64,000 nucleotides of DNA from Candidatus Enterococcus willemsii. Lineage in GTDB: Bacteria; Bacillota; Bacilli; Lactobacillales; Enterococcaceae. Numbering within the stretch: position 1 is the stretch's first letter; every line of letters starts with the position of its first letter. The notes under the pieces are model-generated. The model was not told the DNA's origin. It saw only the letters and a list, made by a program, of their open reading frames with translations, and did no database searches. The stretch covers positions 1-64,000 of the forward strand of contig NZ_MAEL01000044.1 of NCBI RefSeq assembly GCF_009933335.1, read 5' to 3'. The translations under genes and the position numbers were made by a program. Below, one piece after another: positions 26,219-38,359 of the stretch.

Positions 26219-27589
26219 CTCATAAGCTATCAATCGATTTAACTCAACTGCATACTCCATTGGAAGTTCTTTAGTAAATGGTTCAACAAATCCCATGACA
26301 ATCATTTCTGTGGCTTCGACTTCTGATAGGCCGCGGCTCATTAGGTAGTATAATTGTTCTTCTGAGATTTTTGATACTTTGGCTTCGTGTTCTAATGCGA
26401 CTTGGCTGTTGTGGATTTCATTGAATGGGATTGTATCAGATTTTGATTGGTCATCCATAATGATAGTGTCGCACTCGATATGCGAAATAGAGCCTTTACT
26501 CTTCTTGCCGAATGTGACTTGTCCACGATAGTTTACTTCGCCGCCGTCTTTGGCGATTGATTTGGAAACAATCGAACTTGATGTGTTTGGTGCGTTGTGA
26601 ATCATTTTAGCACCGGTATCTTGGATTTGATTTGCACCAGCAAATGCAATTGATAGCATTGTACCACGTGCGCCTTCGCCTTCAAGGTAGACACTTGGGT
26701 ATTTCATTGTCGTTCTGGCACCTAGGTTTCCATCAATCCATTCAACGGTTGCACCTTCCATTGCTTTGGCGCGTTTTGTTACAAGGTTGTAGACGTTATC
26801 TGACCAGTTTTGGATGGTTGTATAACGGCAATACGCATCTTTCAAGGTAAAGATTTCGACGATTGCGGCATGCAAACTATTGCTTGAATAGTTTGGTGCG
26901 GTACATCCTTCAACATAATGCACGCTTGCGCCTTCGTCAACTACGATTAATGTACGTTCAAATTGTCCAGTATTTTCAGCATTGATACGGAAGTATGTTT
27001 GCAATGGGACATCGACACGCACGCCTTTTGGTACATAGATAAAGGTACCACCTGACCAAACGGCTGAGTTTAAGGCAGCTAATTTGTTGTCGGTTGGTGG
27101 AACTAATTTAGAGAAGTATTGTTTGAAAATTTCTGGGTACTCTTTTAAGGCGGAGTCAGTATCTGTAAAGATAATCCCTAATTTTTCAAATTCTTCTTTC
27201 ATGTTGTGGTAAACCACTTCTGATTCATACTGTGCAGAAGCTCCGGCTAAGTAAGCACGTTCTGCTTCCGGAATTCCGATACGTTCAAAGGTTTCTTTGA
27301 TTTTTTCTGGTACGTCATCCCAATCACGAGCAGGTTTATCACTTGGTTTTTGATAATATTTAATCGCATCGAAATCAATGTCAGATAAATCTGGACCCCA
27401 TTTTTGCATTGGCATTTTATGGAAGGCTTCCAAAGATTTCAAACGGAATTCTAACATCCAATCTGGTTCACCTTTGACACGTGAGATTTCACGGACGATT
27501 TCTTCTGTCAGTCCTTCTCCGGTACTAAAGACTGGTTCCACATCATCGTGAAACCCATATTTATATTCTTCTAATTCAGGTACTCCCAT
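26198..27589 (-). CDS. sufB: Fe-S cluster assembly protein SufB
   Basis: Scaffold subunit of the SUF system, 463 residues, forming the SufBCD complex that assembles Fe-S clusters in the cytoplasm. Family features include [15 protein letters not shown] at the N-terminus, a long beta-helix core ([20 protein letters not shown] with the conserved Cys) and [20 protein letters not shown] near the C-terminus. Last gene of sufCDSUB, 6 nt after sufU. Its final codons are the attachment site of the neighbouring element; the protein end is unchanged. Confidence 0.97.
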   Translation of the reverse strand: MGVPELEEYKYGFHDDVEPVFSTGEGLTEEIVREISRVKGEPDWMLEFRLKSLEAFHKMPMQKWGPDLSDIDFDAIKYYQKPSDKPARDWDDVPEKIKETFERIGIPEAERAYLAGASAQYESEVVYHNMKEEFEKLGIIFTDTDSALKEYPEIFKQYFSKLVPPTDNKLAALNSAVWSGGTFIYVPKGVRVDVPLQTYFRINAENTGQFERTLIVVDEGASVHYVEGCTAPNYSSNSLHAAIVEIFTLKDAYCRYTTIQNWSDNVYNLVTKRAKAMEGATVEWIDGNLGARTTMKYPSVYLEGEGARGTMLSIAFAGANQIQDTGAKMIHNAPNTSSSIVSKSIAKDGGEVNYRGQVTFGKKSKGSISHIECDTIIMDDQSKSDTIPFNEIHNSQVALEHEAKVSKISEEQLYYLMSRGLSEVEATEMIVMGFVEPFTKELPMEYAVELNRLIAYEMEGSVG

Positions 27590-27595
27590 GTTTTC

Positions 27596-30589
<2,994 letters not shown>

Positions 30590-30603
30590 ATATCTTGACC
30601 TCC

Positions 30604-31377
30604 TTACGCTTCTTCTTCTTTGTAGTCGATACCTAATTCCTTACTAATTCCTGCGTATCCTTCTGCTTCTAAGCGACGTGCTAAATCAGCGTCACCAGTC
30701 ATTACGACACGACCTTCCATCATGATATGCACGACATCAGGTGTAATGTAATTCAATAGACGTTGGTAATGGGTAATGATTAATGCACCAAAACCTTCGC
30801 CACGCATTTCATTGATTCCTTTCGCAACAACTTTCAACGCATCAATATCCAAACCAGAATCGATTTCATCTAAAATAGCAAATGTTGGTTCCAACATTAA
30901 TAATTGTAAAATTTCATTACGTTTTTTCTCTCCACCTGAGAAACCTTCATTCAAATAGCGCTCTGCCATTTCTTCCGGCATGTTCAATAAATCCATTTTG
31001 GCATCTAATTTTTTGATAAATTCCATCACAGAAATTTTATCGTCTTCGTCACGTTTCGCATTGATTGCTGCACGCATAAATTCAGCATTTGTAATTCCTG
31101 GGATTTCACTTGGGTATTGCATCGCTAAGAATAGACCTAAGCGTGCACGCTCATCTACTTCCATTTCTAATACATTTTCACCGTCAAAAAGAATTTCTCC
31201 TTCGGTTACTTCATAGTTTGGATTTCCCATAATGGCTGCTGATAACGTTGATTTACCAGTTCCGTTTGGTCCCATGATGGCATGGATTTCTCCAGTATTC
31301 AAAGTAAGGTTTACACCTTTTAAGATTTGTTTATCTTCAATTGAAACATGCAAATTTTTGATTTCTAAAACTGACAT
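30604..31377 (-). CDS. sufC: Fe-S assembly ATPase SufC
   Basis: ABC-type ATPase of the SufBCD complex, 257 residues. Walker A GPNGTGKST (~36-44), the signature FSGGEKKRNEI (~145) where ordinary ABC proteins have LSGGQ, Walker B FAILDEIDSGLD (~167). Soluble, with no membrane partner. The start follows GGAGGGAATGCA. First gene of the suf operon. Confidence 0.97.
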   Translation of the reverse strand: MSVLEIKNLHVSIEDKQILKGVNLTLNTGEIHAIMGPNGTGKSTLSAAIMGNPNYEVTEGEILFDGENVLEMEVDERARLGLFLAMQYPSEIPGITNAEFMRAAINAKRDEDDKISVMEFIKKLDAKMDLLNMPEEMAERYLNEGFSGGEKKRNEILQLLMLEPTFAILDEIDSGLDIDALKVVAKGINEMRGEGFGALIITHYQRLLNYITPDVVHIMMEGRVVMTGDADLARRLEAEGYAGISKELGIDYKEEEA

Positions 31378-31412
31378 TGCATTCCCTCCAAATTCTTTAT
31401 TTATTCTTATTC

Positions 31413-31441
31413 ATTGTAGACTAATTGAGAATGAAGTTCAA
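31413..31441 (-). promoter_or_regulatory. Promoter of the suf operon
   Basis: Minus strand: TTGAAC, 17-nt spacer, TACAAT, 36 nt before the sufC ATG. Good fit to a housekeeping sigma promoter. Confidence 0.6.
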
Positions 31442-31568
31442 ATACTGAAACTGAAAAAAGCGTTTTCCTCATAAATGAATACGTTTTACTTTAGAATTAT
31501 TTCAAGTTTGTTATACTATAGGAACAGATACAGTTTTCATCTAGTAATGATAGAAGGAGTGATTTTAC

Positions 31569-32033
31569 ATGAGGTACCAATTAAAACCTATTTCCAAAGA
31601 AAATTGGCGAACTGCTGCACAGTTACGTGTTGCTCCTCACCAAGAAAATTTAATCGAAGACAATCGTGATTCTTTATTAGAAGCAGCTTACGACACTGAT
31701 TTGCGCTGGACACCGATTGGCTTATATGTGAACCATCAAATGGTTGGCTTTTCGATGATTGGTGCGGAAAACATCGTAGAGCGCTCAATTTGGCTAGATC
31801 GCTTTATGATTGACGAAACTCATCAACATCAAGGTTACGGACATGCGCTTTTTCGAGTTGTCTTAAATTATCTCAAAGACCATTACAAACAAGTCCAAAC
31901 CATTTATCTAAGTGTGCATCAAGAAAATGAAAAAGCCTTTCCTTTTTATGAATCTTTTGGTTTTGAAAATACGCATGAGACAGATCCGAAAAATGGAGAA
32001 ATCATTATGCGTTGCACCATTATTCGTGACTAA
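31569..32033 (+). CDS. GNAT-family N-acetyltransferase
   Basis: Acetyl-CoA-dependent acetyltransferase of 154 residues. ETHQHQGYGHALFRVV (~89-104) is the acetyl-CoA pyrophosphate loop (Q-x-x-G-x-G/A), and LSVHQENEKAFPFYESFGF (~116-134) is the conserved C-terminal motif. The substrate is unknown; spermidine/spermine-type acetylases have this layout. The start follows AGAAGGAGTGATTTTAC. Monocistronic. Confidence 0.85.
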   Translation: MRYQLKPISKENWRTAAQLRVAPHQENLIEDNRDSLLEAAYDTDLRWTPIGLYVNHQMVGFSMIGAENIVERSIWLDRFMIDETHQHQGYGHALFRVVLNYLKDHYKQVQTIYLSVHQENEKAFPFYESFGFENTHETDPKNGEIIMRCTIIRD

Positions 32034-32073
32034 AAAAACAGCAGGATGCTCAGTTGAACATGCCTGCTGTTTT
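32033..32073. terminator. Bidirectional terminator
   Basis: AACAGCAGG pairs with CCTGCTGTT, with A- and T-rich flanks, between the GNAT gene and the convergent RarD gene. Confidence 0.85.
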
Positions 32074-32074
32074 C

Positions 32075-32962
32075 CTATTCATACAATTTTTTTCTTTTTC
32101 GTACCACATTTCCGAAAGCATACACGGCAATTCCCGCCCAAATAAAGGCAAAAACAAGCACATTGCTCATTGAGAAAGGTTCATGAAAAATACTGACTGC
32201 AATCAATAATTGAATCGTTGGATTAATGTACTGAATAAAGCTCAATGTAATAAAATCAGCATACTTTGCTGCTAACGCAAAAAGAATTAAGGGTACGGCT
32301 GTAACAATCCCGCTACACAGAAGGAACATATTCGTTTGTATGCTATATTCCGCCAATGAGTGGTTTGTAAAAAACAGAAGGTAAAGTACTGCGAACGGAA
32401 AAACAAACATTGTTTCTAATGTTAAGGAGATTGTAGCCGGTAAAGGAACTTTTCGTTTAATCAAACCATACATACCAAATGAACCTGCCATCAATAGCGT
32501 ATTTAATGGTAATGCGCCAGTTTGAATAGTCAAAATAATTACCCCAGTAGTTGCTAAACCTACCGCTAACCATTGTTCCCGAAGAAGCTTTTCTTTCAAA
32601 AAGACTAACGCAATCATGACATTAAATAAAGGCAAAATATAATAGCCTAAACTCGCTAGCATAGCTTGCTGATGAGTAACCATGTAAATGTATACTAACC
32701 AATTAATCGAAATAAAAATTGCGCATAAACCAATCCAAATAATTTTTCCTGAATGGACCAACATTTTGGTAAGCTGGAAAAATCCCCCCCAACTTTTTTG
32801 TACACTCAAAATAACCAGCATGGTAACTAAGGACCAAACCATTCGATATGCTAACATATCAAAAGCAGGCACTTCACTTAAAAAATGCCAAAAAATACTT
32901 AATAATCCCCACCAGATATAAGAAGACAGTCCTGCTAACACGCCTATTTTATTTTTATCCAT
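32075..32962 (-). CDS. rarD: RarD-like EamA transporter
   Basis: Integral membrane protein of the drug/metabolite transporter superfamily, 295 residues with about ten TM spans in two EamA repeats. The start GVLAGLSSYIWWGLLSIFW and later FIQYINPTIQLLIAV are typical of RarD. The substrate is not established. The start follows GGAGTGGAGTAA with a short gap. Monocistronic. Confidence 0.85.
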   Translation of the reverse strand: MDKNKIGVLAGLSSYIWWGLLSIFWHFLSEVPAFDMLAYRMVWSLVTMLVILSVQKSWGGFFQLTKMLVHSGKIIWIGLCAIFISINWLVYIYMVTHQQAMLASLGYYILPLFNVMIALVFLKEKLLREQWLAVGLATTGVIILTIQTGALPLNTLLMAGSFGMYGLIKRKVPLPATISLTLETMFVFPFAVLYLLFFTNHSLAEYSIQTNMFLLCSGIVTAVPLILFALAAKYADFITLSFIQYINPTIQLLIAVSIFHEPFSMSNVLVFAFIWAGIAVYAFGNVVRKRKKLYE

Positions 32963-33039
32963 TTACTCCACTCCACACACTTTTTCTTATTAGCACATTT
33001 CCCTTTAAAAAACCTACTTTGCCGACTATTTTAGAAATA

Positions 33040-33072
33040 AAAACACAGCTGCGCTTTCTTACGAGAGCTGTA
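33040..33072 (-). terminator. Probable terminator of the zinc-ribbon gene
   Basis: ACAGCT and AGCTGT pair on the minus strand and are followed by GTTTTTA, about 90 nt beyond the stop codon. The stretch between 32963 and 33159 otherwise shows no gene. Confidence 0.45.
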
Positions 33073-33159
33073 CTCTCTTAATCCCTTACATTCTTCACAC
33101 AAAAACATCTCATTCAGTACTTGGTTGCTCTATCTTTATCATTAGTAAGCACTTTCCTT

Positions 33160-33558
33160 CTACACCTTTTTGACAAATTGGTGGTGACACTTTGTACAAC
33201 GTACTTTGATTTTTCCTCGGCCTCGGGGAGCACGAATTTGCTGTTTGCATTCGGGACAACGAAAATAAACGTACTCTTTGCGATTGGTAAAAGCTTCTTT
33301 TTTGTTTCTAAAACGAGCCAATACTTTGTTGCGAAGCGCCAAATATTTTTGATTTTCATTTGAACGAACGTAGATACGTTTAGAAAAGAAACGATAATAA
33401 GCGACAATAATCAAAATATACGCAATCCAACTAAGGAATTTTAGTGGAAGGAATAGCAAAATGATTGCTGTCACGAGAAGTAACTTACCTAACGCATCAA
33501 GATGTCCGTATCGTCCTTTCATGAATTTCATGAGTTTTAGTTTCCAGTTTTGTTTCAT
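33160..33558 (-). CDS. Membrane protein with C-terminal zinc ribbon
   Basis: Protein of 132 residues: a short basic N-terminus, one or two hydrophobic spans (LLLVTAIILLFLPL and WIAYILIIVAYY, ~25-57), a basic linker, and a C-terminal CPEC (x19) CTKC zinc ribbon. Conserved-hypothetical type in Lactobacillales. Located downstream of pnp, separated from it by the pnp terminator and with no ribosome site shared. The ribbon may bind RNA or protein at the membrane; function unknown. Confidence 0.7.
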   Translation of the reverse strand: MKQNWKLKLMKFMKGRYGHLDALGKLLLVTAIILLFLPLKFLSWIAYILIIVAYYRFFSKRIYVRSNENQKYLALRNKVLARFRNKKEAFTNRKEYVYFRCPECKQQIRAPRGRGKIKVRCTKCHHQFVKKV

Positions 33559-33579
33559 TTCTGTTCCTCCAAATATGTT

Positions 33580-33613
33580 AAAAAAGTTAGGGTAACATTC
33601 TACCCTAACTTTC
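33580..33613 (-). terminator. Terminator of pnp
   Basis: AAAGTTAGGGTA pairs with TACCCTAACTTT and is followed on the minus strand by a T-run. Confidence 0.9.
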
Positions 33614-33619
33614 AGCTAT

Positions 33620-35740
33620 TTATTTTTCTTCTTTTGTTTCTTCTGTTAATAAGGCTTTTCTTGAAAGGTTCACACGACCTTGTTTGTCGATTTCTGTGAC
33701 TTTCACTAAGATTTCATCGCCTAATTTCACAACGTCTTCTACTTTGTTGACGCGTTCGTTTGCTAATTGAGAAATGTGGACTAAGCCATCTTTTCCTTTG
33801 ATTAAGTTTACGAAGCAACCAAATTTTTCAATGCGGACAACTTTACCTAAGTAAACTTCGCCAACTTTGATTTCTTTTGTTAAATCTTCAATAATCTTAA
33901 TTGCTTTTTTGATCATGTCTGCATCAGCAGAAGCGATTGATACGTTACCGTCTTGATCGATATCAATTTTCACGCCAGTTTCTTCAATAATACCGTTAAT
34001 GGTGTCGCCACCTTTACCGATAACATCTTTGATTTTAGCTGGTTCAATTTTAATCATTTCAATTTTCGGTGCGTATTCACTTAACTCTTCGCGAGGTTCA
34101 GCAATCGTAGATGTTAATTCATCAAGAATTTCCATACGCGCTTGTTTCGCTTGGTCTAAGGCTTCACGTAAAATTTGTTCCGTGATACCTTGGATTTTAA
34201 TATCCATTTGTAGAGCTGTAATTCCGTCTTTTGTTCCAGCAACTTTAAAGTCCATGTCGCCTAAGTGGTCTTCTAGACCTTGAATGTCTGTTAAGATTGT
34301 ATAGTTTTCACCATCAGATACAAGTCCCATTGCAATACCAGCAACTGGTGCTTTAATTGGCACACCTGCATCCATTAAGGATAATGTTCCTGCACAAATA
34401 CTTGCTTGAGAAGATGAACCGTTCGATTCTAACACTTCAGCAACTAAACGGATTGTGTAAGGGAATGTTTCTTCATTTGGAATGACTTGTGCCAACGCAC
34501 GCTCACCTAAGGCACCATGTCCAATTTCACGACGACCCGGAGAACCGGCACGACCTGTTGAACCTACAGAAAATTGAGGGAAATTGTAGTGATGGATGAA
34601 ACGTTTTGATTCTTCCACACCTAGTCCGTCAATAATTTGGTGTTCGCCTAAAGGAGCTAAGGTACACGCTGATAACGCTTGTGTTTGGCCACGAGTAAAT
34701 AATCCTGAACCATGCACGCGAGGTAATAAACCAACTTCTGATGCCAATGAACGAATTTCATCCAATTTACGGCCATCAGGACGGATTTTATCAATTGTAA
34801 TCAATTCGCGAACCACATCTTTTTCAAGATCTTCAGCGATTTGTTTCACTTCTTTGGTTAATTGTGCGGCTTCTTCTGCTTCTAATTCAGCAGCTTTTTC
34901 TGCGTACACTTCTTTAACGATTTCTTTTACTTTTTCAATTTCATCTTCACGAGCTAATTTTTCTTCTGTTAAGACTGCTGTTTTCATTGTTTGGTAGTAA
35001 GCATCAAAAATGTCTTTTTTCAAATCTGCAGAGACTTGCAATAATTTAACTTCCATTTTTTCTTTGCCGACTGCTGCAACAATTTCTTCTTGGAAAGCAA
35101 CTAATTCTTTAATTGCTTCATGCCCGAATAATAATGCACCTAACATGTCTGCTTCTGATACTTCTTTGGCACCAGATTCAACCATGTTAATCGCATCTTT
35201 TGTACCAGCAACGGTTAATTCGATATCTGTTGCTTCTGCTTGGTCAACTGTTGGGTTCAAGATGTATTCGCCGTTAACACGACCAACATCTACACCTGCA
35301 ATTGGTCCGTCAAAAGGAATATCTGAAATGGATAGTGCTAATGATGATCCTAGCATTGCTGCCATTGATGGTGAGCAATCTTGTTCCACACTCATCACGA
35401 TGTTTGTTACTTGGACTTCGTTACGGAAGCCTTCTGCAAACATTGGACGGATTGGACGGTCGATTAAACGTGCTGTTAACGTTGCGTCTGTACTTGGACG
35501 TCCTTCACGCTTGATAAATCCTCCTGGAATTTTCCCTACTGCATACATTTTTTCTTCATAATTAATTGTTAACGGGAAGAAATCTGTGTCTTTTGCTTCT
35601 TTAGAGGCTACAGCTGCACTCAAGACAACGGTATCTCCATAACGTACTAGAACAGCACCATTTGCTTGTTTGGCAAGTTGTCCGACTTCGATTTCTAATG
35701 GACGTCCGCCCCAAGTTGTTTTAAATACTTGCTTTGTCAT
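33620..35740 (-). CDS. pnp: Polynucleotide phosphorylase
   Basis: 3'-5' phosphorolytic exoribonuclease, 706 residues, core of RNA turnover. Two RNase PH domains (residues ~1-220 and ~310-545) flank a helical linker, followed by a KH domain ([15 protein letters not shown], ~563) and an S1 domain ([19 protein letters not shown], ~625). [21 protein letters not shown] is the active-site block. The start follows AAAAGGAGAACTTT. Transcribed with or after rpsO; the 406-nt gap between them carries a large stem-loop suited to autoregulation. Confidence 0.97.
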   Translation of the reverse strand: MTKQVFKTTWGGRPLEIEVGQLAKQANGAVLVRYGDTVVLSAAVASKEAKDTDFFPLTINYEEKMYAVGKIPGGFIKREGRPSTDATLTARLIDRPIRPMFAEGFRNEVQVTNIVMSVEQDCSPSMAAMLGSSLALSISDIPFDGPIAGVDVGRVNGEYILNPTVDQAEATDIELTVAGTKDAINMVESGAKEVSEADMLGALLFGHEAIKELVAFQEEIVAAVGKEKMEVKLLQVSADLKKDIFDAYYQTMKTAVLTEEKLAREDEIEKVKEIVKEVYAEKAAELEAEEAAQLTKEVKQIAEDLEKDVVRELITIDKIRPDGRKLDEIRSLASEVGLLPRVHGSGLFTRGQTQALSACTLAPLGEHQIIDGLGVEESKRFIHHYNFPQFSVGSTGRAGSPGRREIGHGALGERALAQVIPNEETFPYTIRLVAEVLESNGSSSQASICAGTLSLMDAGVPIKAPVAGIAMGLVSDGENYTILTDIQGLEDHLGDMDFKVAGTKDGITALQMDIKIQGITEQILREALDQAKQARMEILDELTSTIAEPREELSEYAPKIEMIKIEPAKIKDVIGKGGDTINGIIEETGVKIDIDQDGNVSIASADADMIKKAIKIIEDLTKEIKVGEVYLGKVVRIEKFGCFVNLIKGKDGLVHISQLANERVNKVEDVVKLGDEILVKVTEIDKQGRVNLSRKALLTEETKEEK

Positions 35741-35768
35741 AAAGTTCTCCTTTTCCACTGTGAGTCAA

Positions 35769-35833
35769 GGCTGCTACTAAACAAATGAAGGCATTGAATA
35801 ATTTCAGTGCTTTCATTTGGTTAGTAGTAAGCC
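35769..35833 (-). promoter_or_regulatory. pnp leader stem-loop
   Basis: A long imperfect hairpin: CTACTAAACAAATGAA pairs with TTCATTTGGTTAGTAG and is extended by GGCT/AGCC, only ~30 nt upstream of the pnp ATG. PNPase in enterobacteria controls its own mRNA through an RNase III-cut leader hairpin at this position; a similar role here is inference. Confidence 0.6.
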
Positions 35834-35972
35834 AAGCCAACAATCACAGTCTTTGTTTTTTGTTTTGTTTTTTCGGTTGGAAATCCACCTAATTGCCAAC
35901 ACTGTTCACCCGCTTCATCCCTGGGTGTCAGATGATACTTTCAATCAGTCCTCTATGGGTTTTGATGACTAT

Positions 35973-36098
35973 GCTCTTAATTCCTTACGGTCGTTGAATC
36001 ACTGTGTTTCTTACGAAGGTAACTACGCTCCCGGTGGTCGCCTAGTACTGTTCAACATCTGCTCTCAGCTCCCGATGGTCGCTGAGTCGCAGTGTTTC
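35973..36098 (-). repeat. Three imperfect hairpin-forming repeats in the rpsO-pnp spacer
   Basis: Copies at 36061-36098 and 35973-36010 align over 38 nt with 28 identities. A third, shorter copy lies at 36023-36046. On the RNA-like minus strand each shows GACC-(3 nt)-GGGA or a variant between short arms, for example CTCAGC/GCTGAG and CTAGGC/GCGTAG. No protein-coding frame is convincing here. Confidence 0.55.
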
Positions 36099-36103
36099 AC
36101 AGC

Positions 36104-36134
36104 AAAAAAGTGAGATTCGGTTGAACCTCACTTC
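36104..36134 (-). terminator. Terminator of rpsO
   Basis: AAGTGAGGTTCAACC with ATCTCACTTTTTT on the minus strand, 13 nt after the rpsO stop codon. Read-through would continue into the pnp leader. Confidence 0.8.
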
Positions 36135-36146
36135 TCTTTTGTCTGA

Positions 36147-36416
36147 TTAACGACGTAATCCTAAAGCTTTGATCAATTCGCGGTAGCGTGCTACGTCTTT
36201 GTTACGTAGGTAAGCTAACAAGTTACGACGGTGACCAACTTTTTTCATTAAACCACGGTATGAATGGTGATCTTTTTTGTGTTCACGGATGTGAGCATTC
36301 AAAGTATTGATTTCTTCAGTTAATACAGCGATTTGTACTTCTGGAGAACCAGTATCTCCTTCATGACGAGCAAATTGGTTAATGATTTCGTTTTTACGTT
36401 CTTTAGAAATTGCCAT
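36147..36416 (-). CDS. rpsO: 30S ribosomal protein S15
   Basis: Primary 16S rRNA-binding ribosomal protein of 89 residues, exactly the usual size. [35 protein letters not shown] and [20 protein letters not shown] are hallmark blocks. The start follows AGGTGGAAAAC. The rpsO-pnp gene order is conserved across bacteria. Confidence 0.98.
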   Translation of the reverse strand: MAISKERKNEIINQFARHEGDTGSPEVQIAVLTEEINTLNAHIREHKKDHHSYRGLMKKVGHRRNLLAYLRNKDVARYRELIKALGLRR

Positions 36417-36509
36417 GTTTTCCACCTCTTTCGATTATTTCCCTGCAACTGAGTAAAACGTTGGTGATTCGTTAAACCAAGTGACAGGCAGTGCTTGATG
36501 CACAGTAAC

Positions 36510-36538
36510 ACTTTACTTGATTCTAGCGAAAAAATCAA
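36510..36538 (-). promoter_or_regulatory. Promoter of rpsO
   Basis: Minus strand: TTGATT, 17-nt spacer, TAAAGT. The resulting ~85-nt leader is long enough for the S15 autoregulatory fold known in other bacteria, though I cannot confirm that structure by eye. Confidence 0.5.
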
Positions 36539-36590
36539 GGTTTCTCTCTCGATTTATCCAAAAGAAATGAAAACCAGTTGAAACTATTTA

Positions 36591-37022
36591 TTAATCAATG
36601 ATTAACATCTCTTGTTCATCAAACTGCCAATCCCCACCATAAGCAACTTCCCAATAATAACCGTCTAAATCTTGGAAATAACCACTATAACCACCCCAAT
36701 CGGTTGGTTGTGGTTCTTTGGCAATATGTCCACCAGCTTTGCGGACCAATGTCATCATTTGATCCACTTCTGCTTGTGATTTCAAATTACAAGCAAGCGT
36801 TATTCCAGAAAAGTGTGAACGGCTGATTGTCGGTGGATTGGTTTCATTAATATCTTTAGCAAGCTGTTCAATGGGAAATAATTCTAATTTACTACCTTGA
36901 TTATTAAAAAAGACAATGGGCGCGTCCGCTCGTGCAGTCGTTTGAAAACCAAGTTGCTGATAAAAAGCCAGTGATGCTTGTAAATCCTGTACTCCTAGAC
37001 AAACTAAATTAATGCGATTCAT
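36591..37022 (-). CDS. VOC-family (glyoxalase-like) protein
   Basis: Vicinal oxygen chelate superfamily protein of 143 residues with two beta-alpha-beta-beta-beta modules: NLVCLGVQDLQASLAFYQQLG at the N-terminus and GYSGYFQDLDGYYWEVAYGG near the C-terminus. The late Glu in YYWEVA is the usual metal ligand, but a complete metal triad is not evident, so it may bind a ligand rather than catalyse. The start MNRINLV follows AAGGAGGAATCAGC, 35 codons inside the longest frame. Confidence 0.85.
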   Translation of the reverse strand: MNRINLVCLGVQDLQASLAFYQQLGFQTTARADAPIVFFNNQGSKLELFPIEQLAKDINETNPPTISRSHFSGITLACNLKSQAEVDQMMTLVRKAGGHIAKEPQPTDWGGYSGYFQDLDGYYWEVAYGGDWQFDEQEMLIID

Positions 37023-37189
37023 GCTGATTCCTCCTTTTTTTCTTAGTATACCACGCCTAAATTTTTTAGTTTTTCTGAAAATAATTAAGATTTGTTTCAT
37101 TATTTTTTCATCTACATGCATATACATTGCAAATCACATCAAAACCGCCTAAAATCAATCACATCCAAGAAGAAAAGAGGATTTCTTAT

Positions 37190-37483
37190 ATGAATTCAAT
37201 TAATGTACAAGATTTTCAGATGTTACTAGCCAATCAACCTGTTGCTATTTTGGATATCCGTGACAACACGGCCTTTAATGAAGGACACTTGTCAGGATCA
37301 ATTTCGATGCCTACTACAAGCTTACCTAACCGTTTAAATGAATTAGATAAAGAAACGACATACTATGTTATCAGTCATTCTGGTCGTCGTTCAGATATTA
37401 TTGCTCAATTTTTAAACAATCATGGATTTGACGCAATGCACGTGATTGGTGGAATGAAAGCATTCCGTAAAGAAGCAGCCTAA
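37190..37483 (+). CDS. Rhodanese-domain protein lacking the active-site Cys
   Basis: Single-domain rhodanese fold of 97 residues: ILDIRDNTAFNEGHLSGSIS is the CH2A block and GFDAMHVIGGMKAFRKE the C-terminal block. The active-site loop reads VISHSGRRSD where sulfurtransferases have C-R-S-G-x-R, so the persulfide-forming Cys is Ser. It has probably lost sulfurtransferase activity and may act as a binding module. The start follows AGAGGATTTCTTAT. Confidence 0.85.
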   Translation: MNSINVQDFQMLLANQPVAILDIRDNTAFNEGHLSGSISMPTTSLPNRLNELDKETTYYVISHSGRRSDIIAQFLNNHGFDAMHVIGGMKAFRKEAA

Positions 37484-37527
37484 AAAAAGTTGTTCCCTTT
37501 CTCATGGAAAGTGGAGCAACTTTTTTT
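37484..37527. terminator. Bidirectional terminator
   Basis: AAAAAGTTG and CAACTTTTT with an inner CTTTC/GGAAAG stem lie between the rhodanese gene and the convergent aminotransferase-like gene. Confidence 0.85.
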
Positions 37528-38139
37528 CTATTTTTCTATATATATAGAAGCCAACATACTCTGTTTACATATCATAAACCCAACCTCAGGAAGCATAGTC
37601 GTTTCCTTGACCTCGCTAGATACTAACAAATCCACACCTAAATCTGCCATTGGAAGATAGATTTCTTCTAAATTCACACTTGTTTCTAAAATAAATGTTA
37701 ACTGATGGTCTTTTACAAGTTGTGCGATTTCTAGCATCCTAGGTAACATTGCTGCCGTATCTTCGGTATAATTCATAACGAATGCTGAGATAGTCGCATC
37801 CGCTCTTAATACTTGCTCGATTTCAGTTACTTCGGGAATGTCATGAAATGAGTAGCTACAATGAGGCATCGCTTGCTCTTTTACTAAATGAGCAATTCTA
37901 CAATCGTCCTGTTCTTCACAGATTAATAATTTTCCTTCTATAGAAGTGAGAAAGCTTGCTAAACAAAACTGACGACTGTCTTGGACTAACACACTACAGT
38001 AGTTTGTTTCAGAGACTCCGACTAAATTTAATAAGCGATTTCGGATATAGTCCATAATAATTTGACAATCATTTTGCCATGTAATAGCTGGACTATATCG
38101 ATAAGGTTCTGCTATCATTGCACTCTCGTAACGTTTCAT
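37528..38139 (-). CDS. Truncated class V aminotransferase-like protein
   Basis: Protein of 203 residues resembling the large domain of 2-aminoethylphosphonate:pyruvate aminotransferase (PhnW type). The N-terminal block, the DCQIIMDYIRNRLLNLVG helix, an ADATISAFVMNYTEDTAAML stretch and LGVDLLVSSEVKETTMLPEV around the PLP Lys follow the order of that family. The protein then stops, so the C-terminal domain (about 150 residues) is missing; the glycine-rich PLP phosphate loop is also poorly kept. Probably non-catalytic. No phosphonate genes are near. The start follows AGAGGTGACTGAAA. Confidence 0.55.
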   Translation of the reverse strand: MKRYESAMIAEPYRYSPAITWQNDCQIIMDYIRNRLLNLVGVSETNYCSVLVQDSRQFCLASFLTSIEGKLLICEEQDDCRIAHLVKEQAMPHCSYSFHDIPEVTEIEQVLRADATISAFVMNYTEDTAAMLPRMLEIAQLVKDHQLTFILETSVNLEEIYLPMADLGVDLLVSSEVKETTMLPEVGFMICKQSMLASIYIEK

Positions 38140-38359
38140 TTTCAGTCACCTCTTATTATCTTTTAGTACCCTTAGCTTAGCATCTGAATGTAAAGTTTCG
38201 AACGAAATCGACTAACGATTCCGTTACTTTTGTAAATCCAAGGTAAATTTTTTCAAATAAATTTACTTCCTATCTTTGAAAACCTTATCGCTTCTTGTAT
38301 ACTGACTTTGTGAAGCATTTTATATTTTATACTATTCTAATGAATGAAGGAGCGATTCT

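Noticed and set aside
35010-35561. Long plus-strand frame of 183 codons
   Set aside because: Antisense to pnp; Ser/Thr-rich translation typical of a shadow frame and no ribosome site.
35817-36113. Plus-strand frame of 98 codons in the rpsO-pnp spacer
   Set aside because: It overlaps the leader hairpin and the RNA repeats on the other strand; protein-like features and a ribosome site are absent.
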